Part shown: positions 61,836-64,000 of the stretch, one piece after another
Layout of the letters: every line of letters starts with the position of its first letter
Position numbering within the stretch: the stretch's first letter is position 1
NCBI RefSeq assembly: GCF_014643915.1
Contig: NZ_BMKE01000001.1
Span: 1-64,000, forward strand
Length of the DNA: 64,000 nt
Reading direction: 5' to 3'
DNA from: Oceanisphaera marina
GTDB lineage: Bacteria > Pseudomonadota > Gammaproteobacteria > Enterobacterales > Aeromonadaceae
Made by a program: the position numbers and the translations under genes
Notes under the pieces: model-generated
Seen by the model: only the letters and a program-made list of their open reading frames with translations
What the model was told of the DNA's origin: nothing
The model's database searches: none

Positions 61836-61908
61836 ACCCGCTATACCGTGTATTTTTGTTTTTATACGCTAAAGCGTGTAAAGTTATTTTTATCGGCTAT
61901 AGCGTGTA
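61836..61908 (+). promoter_or_regulatory. Three hip operator-like sites at 28-bp spacing
   Basis: CGCTATACCGTGTA, ACGCTAAAGCGTGTA and GGCTATAGCGTGTA end at 61852, 61880 and 61908, exactly 28 bp apart. The middle site TATACGCTAAAGCGTGTA is the best palindrome. The last lies ten bases before the hipB start, so HipB binding would block transcription. The core differs from the E. coli TATCC-N8-GGATA. Confidence 0.7.
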
Positions 61909-61918
61909 AGGGAAACCC

Positions 61919-62170
61919 TTGAAAGTAACATCTGCTCGCCAGCTCAGCTATATATTGCAGGATCAGCGTAAACAACAAGGGCAATCGCAAACCGTCATTG
62001 CTCGTAAAGTAGGGCTGCGCCAAGATACTGTATCCAAATTCGAGAACACCCCAGAAGGCACTCGACTCGATACCCTGTTCAAATTACTTTCGGCGTTGGA
62101 TCTCGAGCTGGAAGTCAAACCCCGCGGCAGCACTCCTAATGCCGCAGAGCAATGGAAGGAAGAATGGTAA
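61919..62170 (+). CDS. hipB: Antitoxin HipB
   Basis: 83 residues, Xre-type helix-turn-helix protein. The HTH is QTVIARKVGLRQDTVSKFEN at about 24-43. The C-terminal WKEEW resembles the E. coli HipB tail. It represses the operon and neutralises HipA. No ATG is available. The start is a TTG at 61919 with AAGGG eight bases upstream. The stop overlaps the hipA ATG by one base. Confidence 0.88.
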   Translation: MKVTSARQLSYILQDQRKQQGQSQTVIARKVGLRQDTVSKFENTPEGTRLDTLFKLLSALDLELEVKPRGSTPNAAEQWKEEW

Positions 62171-63489
62171 TGGCCAATCTAACCATTGCCATGAATGGCT
62201 ACCAAGTAGGGACTTTATATCGATCACCATCTGGTGCCCATGAGTTCTGGTATAACCAGGACTGGCTCAATATGCCGGGAGCCCGCCCTATTTCACTGTC
62301 ATTACCACTAAGGCAGCAACCCTTCAAAGGTGAAGTGGTATATAACTTCTTCGATAATTTACTGCCGGATAATATGCAAATCCGACAGCGTATTGTCGCG
62401 CGCCATCAGGCAGCTTCGAGCCAACCCTTCGACCTGTTAGCCAAAATAGGGATGGATAGCGTTGGGGCTCTGCAGATCTATCCAGCCGGCTGCCATCCGG
62501 AAGATATTCGAGCAATCCACTGCAAGTCTTTGAATGAGTTGTCATTACTAAATATATTGCAAGGTTACCAATCCAATGCGCCATTGGGGATGATTGCCGG
62601 AGAAGAAGACTTTCGAATTTCGATTGCCGGCGCACAGGAAAAGACTGCACTACTCAAACAAAATGGAAGCTGGTATCTGCCACTGGGGAGCACGCCAACA
62701 ACGCATATTATCAAGTTGCCAATAGGTGCAATTCAAAGTCATTCTCATACGATTGATTTAAGTACCAGTGTCGAGAACGAGTTGGTTTGCTTACGCTTGG
62801 CCCAAGCTTTAGGCCTAGAAGTAGCAGAAGCAGATATTCTTGAAGTTAAGGCTTTCCGAGCGCTATCGGTAACCCGTTTTGACCGCCGCCATTCTTCTGA
62901 CAACCAGTGGATAATGCGTTTACCGCAAGAGGATTTTTGTCAGGTGCTGGGGGTATCTCCCGGCCTCAAATACGAAAGTGACGGCGGCCCGGGAATTATC
63001 GACATAATGACTTATCTGCTGGGTTCTGCTCGGCCAGAGCAAGACAGAGCGACGTTCATGCGAGCTCAAGTGGTATTCTGGCTGCTGGCAGCAACGGACG
63101 GCCACGCCAAAAACTTTTCGGTTTTTCTACTGCCGAGTGGAGCTTTCAGACTAACGCCCCTCTATGACATTTTGTCGGTCTACCCAGTGATGGGAGGTTT
63201 GGGGTTATCTGAACGCAAAATAAAAATGGCCATGGGACTACAGGGGAAATCTGGCCGACATTACAAATGGTATAACCTTTTTCCTCGCCATTTTATAGCA
63301 ACAGCTCAGGCGGCCGGGTTTGATGAAACAACGATGCAGGCAATACTGGATGACGTTGGCAATCGCGTCCCCACAGCCATAAAAGCAGTCAGAGAATCGT
63401 TACCGGCAAACTTTCCGGACGAAGTTAGCGAGGCTATCTTCTCAGGGCTAGAAAAACGAGCCAAACGGTTAACAGCCGCTTCCAACTAA
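62170..63489 (+). CDS. hipA: Toxin kinase HipA
   Basis: 439 residues, against 440 in E. coli, and close along its whole length. HipA phosphorylates glutamyl-tRNA synthetase and induces persistence. Features: SLSLPL and FFDNLLPDN in the N-terminal part, the auto-phosphorylated Ser151 in FRISIAGAQEKTAL, catalytic Asp310 in ATDGHAKNFSVF, and metal-binding Asp in LTPLYDIL. The ATG at 62170 is preferred over upstream ATGs at 62152 and 62164 because it joins the hipB stop as TAATG and has GGAAGGAAG upstream. The gene appears complete and active. Confidence 0.93.
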   Translation: MANLTIAMNGYQVGTLYRSPSGAHEFWYNQDWLNMPGARPISLSLPLRQQPFKGEVVYNFFDNLLPDNMQIRQRIVARHQAASSQPFDLLAKIGMDSVGALQIYPAGCHPEDIRAIHCKSLNELSLLNILQGYQSNAPLGMIAGEEDFRISIAGAQEKTALLKQNGSWYLPLGSTPTTHIIKLPIGAIQSHSHTIDLSTSVENELVCLRLAQALGLEVAEADILEVKAFRALSVTRFDRRHSSDNQWIMRLPQEDFCQVLGVSPGLKYESDGGPGIIDIMTYLLGSARPEQDRATFMRAQVVFWLLAATDGHAKNFSVFLLPSGAFRLTPLYDILSVYPVMGGLGLSERKIKMAMGLQGKSGRHYKWYNLFPRHFIATAQAAGFDETTMQAILDDVGNRVPTAIKAVRESLPANFPDEVSEAIFSGLEKRAKRLTAASN

Positions 63490-63500
63490 AAGATACCCCC

Positions 63501-63594
63501 TGTAGTCTGGCGCTTCAGCTGCCAGCTCTGCGTTAGCAGAAGGTTTTTTAAAATCCCGCCGAGACGGGAGTGCGCGCTCAAAGCGGCACCTACA
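63501..63594 (+). repeat. Palindromic element, TGTAG...CTACA family
   Basis: Copy with TCTGC-GTTA-GCAGA and CCCGCCGAGACGGG hairpins. The 3' arm is degraded (GTGCGCGCTCAAAGCGGCAC). Confidence 0.8.
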
Positions 63595-63674
63595 ATAAAC
63601 CGCCCTATGCCGTATTAACAGGCTTACCCCGGTATCTTGTTTTGTATTCTGAAGATACAAAACACACTGCCCCC

Positions 63675-63700
63675 TGCAGCCCGGCGCTTCAGCTGCCGGA
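63675..63700 (+). repeat. Palindromic element, 5' fragment
   Basis: TGCAGCCCGGCGCTTCAGCT then GCCGGA, only the outer 5' arm of an element. Confidence 0.6.
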
Positions 63701-63771
63701 ACAGGCCATGCCCAGTCATCAGGCACAATACCAACCCTACCGCCCAGTTGGTTTAACTTACCGCTGACAGC

Positions 63772-64000
63772 TTACGGCTTAAAACTGTCCTTTATCCCGA
63801 AATAGCGCTTGTGCAGCTCGCGGACTTCGTCCATCAACTCCGGCACCGGGCCCACTACGGTGATCTCGGGCGCCACCTCGTTGATGGCCAGCGCCTTGAC
63901 CGGCGCGGCCGGCAGGCCCCATTCGTCGCACCAGGCAGCAAACTGCGCCGCGGAGCAGATATACACCACTCGCCCCAGCCCCGCCCAGGCATGAGCCGCC
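63772..64000 (-). CDS. C-terminal part of a probable nucleoside deaminase
   Basis: The gene enters from the right edge, and only its last 75 codons are visible. The visible start AAHAWAGLGRVVYICSAAQF resembles the segment after the second zinc-binding Cys pair of cytidine/guanine deaminase-fold proteins (compare CAGALLWARVGRVVYG in related families). The tail is PELMDEVRELHKRYFG. The zinc motifs themselves lie outside the window, so the enzyme class is an inference. Confidence 0.5.
   Translation of the reverse strand, partial: AAHAWAGLGRVVYICSAAQFAAWCDEWGLPAAPVKALAINEVAPEITVVGPVPELMDEVRELHKRYFGIKDSFKP

Overview
This window is almost entirely core chromosome of a gammaproteobacterium. Many gene neighbourhoods match Escherichia coli: icd/rluE/nudJ, mnmA-hflD-purB, ybgC-tolQRAB-pal-cpoB-tRNA(Lys/Val)-nadA, ruvCAB-yebC-nudB-aspS-yecE-cmoAB, and rnm-yciO-rluB divergent from the trp operon. 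Differences such as phoB-phoR-pstS on one strand, ruvCAB joined to the tol cluster, and an NfeD/slipin pair suggest a marine or aquatic relative, perhaps Aeromonadales (Oceanimonas/Oceanisphaera/Zobellella type). The genus is an inference from gene content only.

Layout. 0-7 kb: aceK, rraA, arcA, icd (the AceK substrate), rluE, nudJ. 7-13.5 kb: ravA-viaA, a GNAT, NfeD protease, slipin and a truncated haemoglobin, all lying between nudJ and mnmA, which are neighbours in E. coli. 13.6-20.3 kb: mnmA, hflD, purB, roxA, a GNAT, pdxH, a GcvR-like ACT protein. 20.4-29.5 kb: a phosphate region with ppk1-ppx, pstS, phoR and phoB, plus tadA, tRNA-Pro and two GNATs. 29.7-39.1 kb: rdgC, nadA, an 11-gene tRNA-Lys/tRNA-Val array, and the Tol-Pal cluster. 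39.5-48.1 kb: ruvBAC, yebC, nudB, aspS, yecE, cmoAB. 48.1-51.4 kb: a poorly understood trio of retropepsin-like lipoprotein, 7TM protein with an inactive transglutaminase domain, and ATP-grasp ligase. 52-54.5 kb: rluB, yciO, rnm. 54.5-61.4 kb: the trp operon with promoter, Trp-rich leader peptide, attenuator, an extra 45-codon ORF, trpE, trpGD, trpCF, a broken trpB and trpA. 61.8-63.5 kb: a hipBA toxin-antitoxin pair with three evenly spaced operators. The last 229 bases are the 3' end of a probable nucleoside deaminase gene on the minus strand.

The spaces between genes are unusually structured. One palindromic element of about 83-96 bp, with TGTAG...CTACA ends and two internal hairpins, occurs at least 14 times in whole or interrupted form, plus several fragments. 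The first hairpin changes in compensating pairs between copies. One block holds four copies in tandem with a period of about 120 bp, and one copy is interrupted by another small palindrome. Two further element types share the same ends. There are also three GGGATT/GGGGATT tracts able to form G-quadruplexes, a short CCTGA...TCAGG palindrome family, and TTCACCCTTTAC-type tracts.

The most consequential anomaly is trpB. An internal deletion, inferred at about 115 bp, removes the segment carrying the PLP lysine and shifts the frame while the rest of the trp operon is intact. This is either tryptophan auxotrophy or a sequence error.
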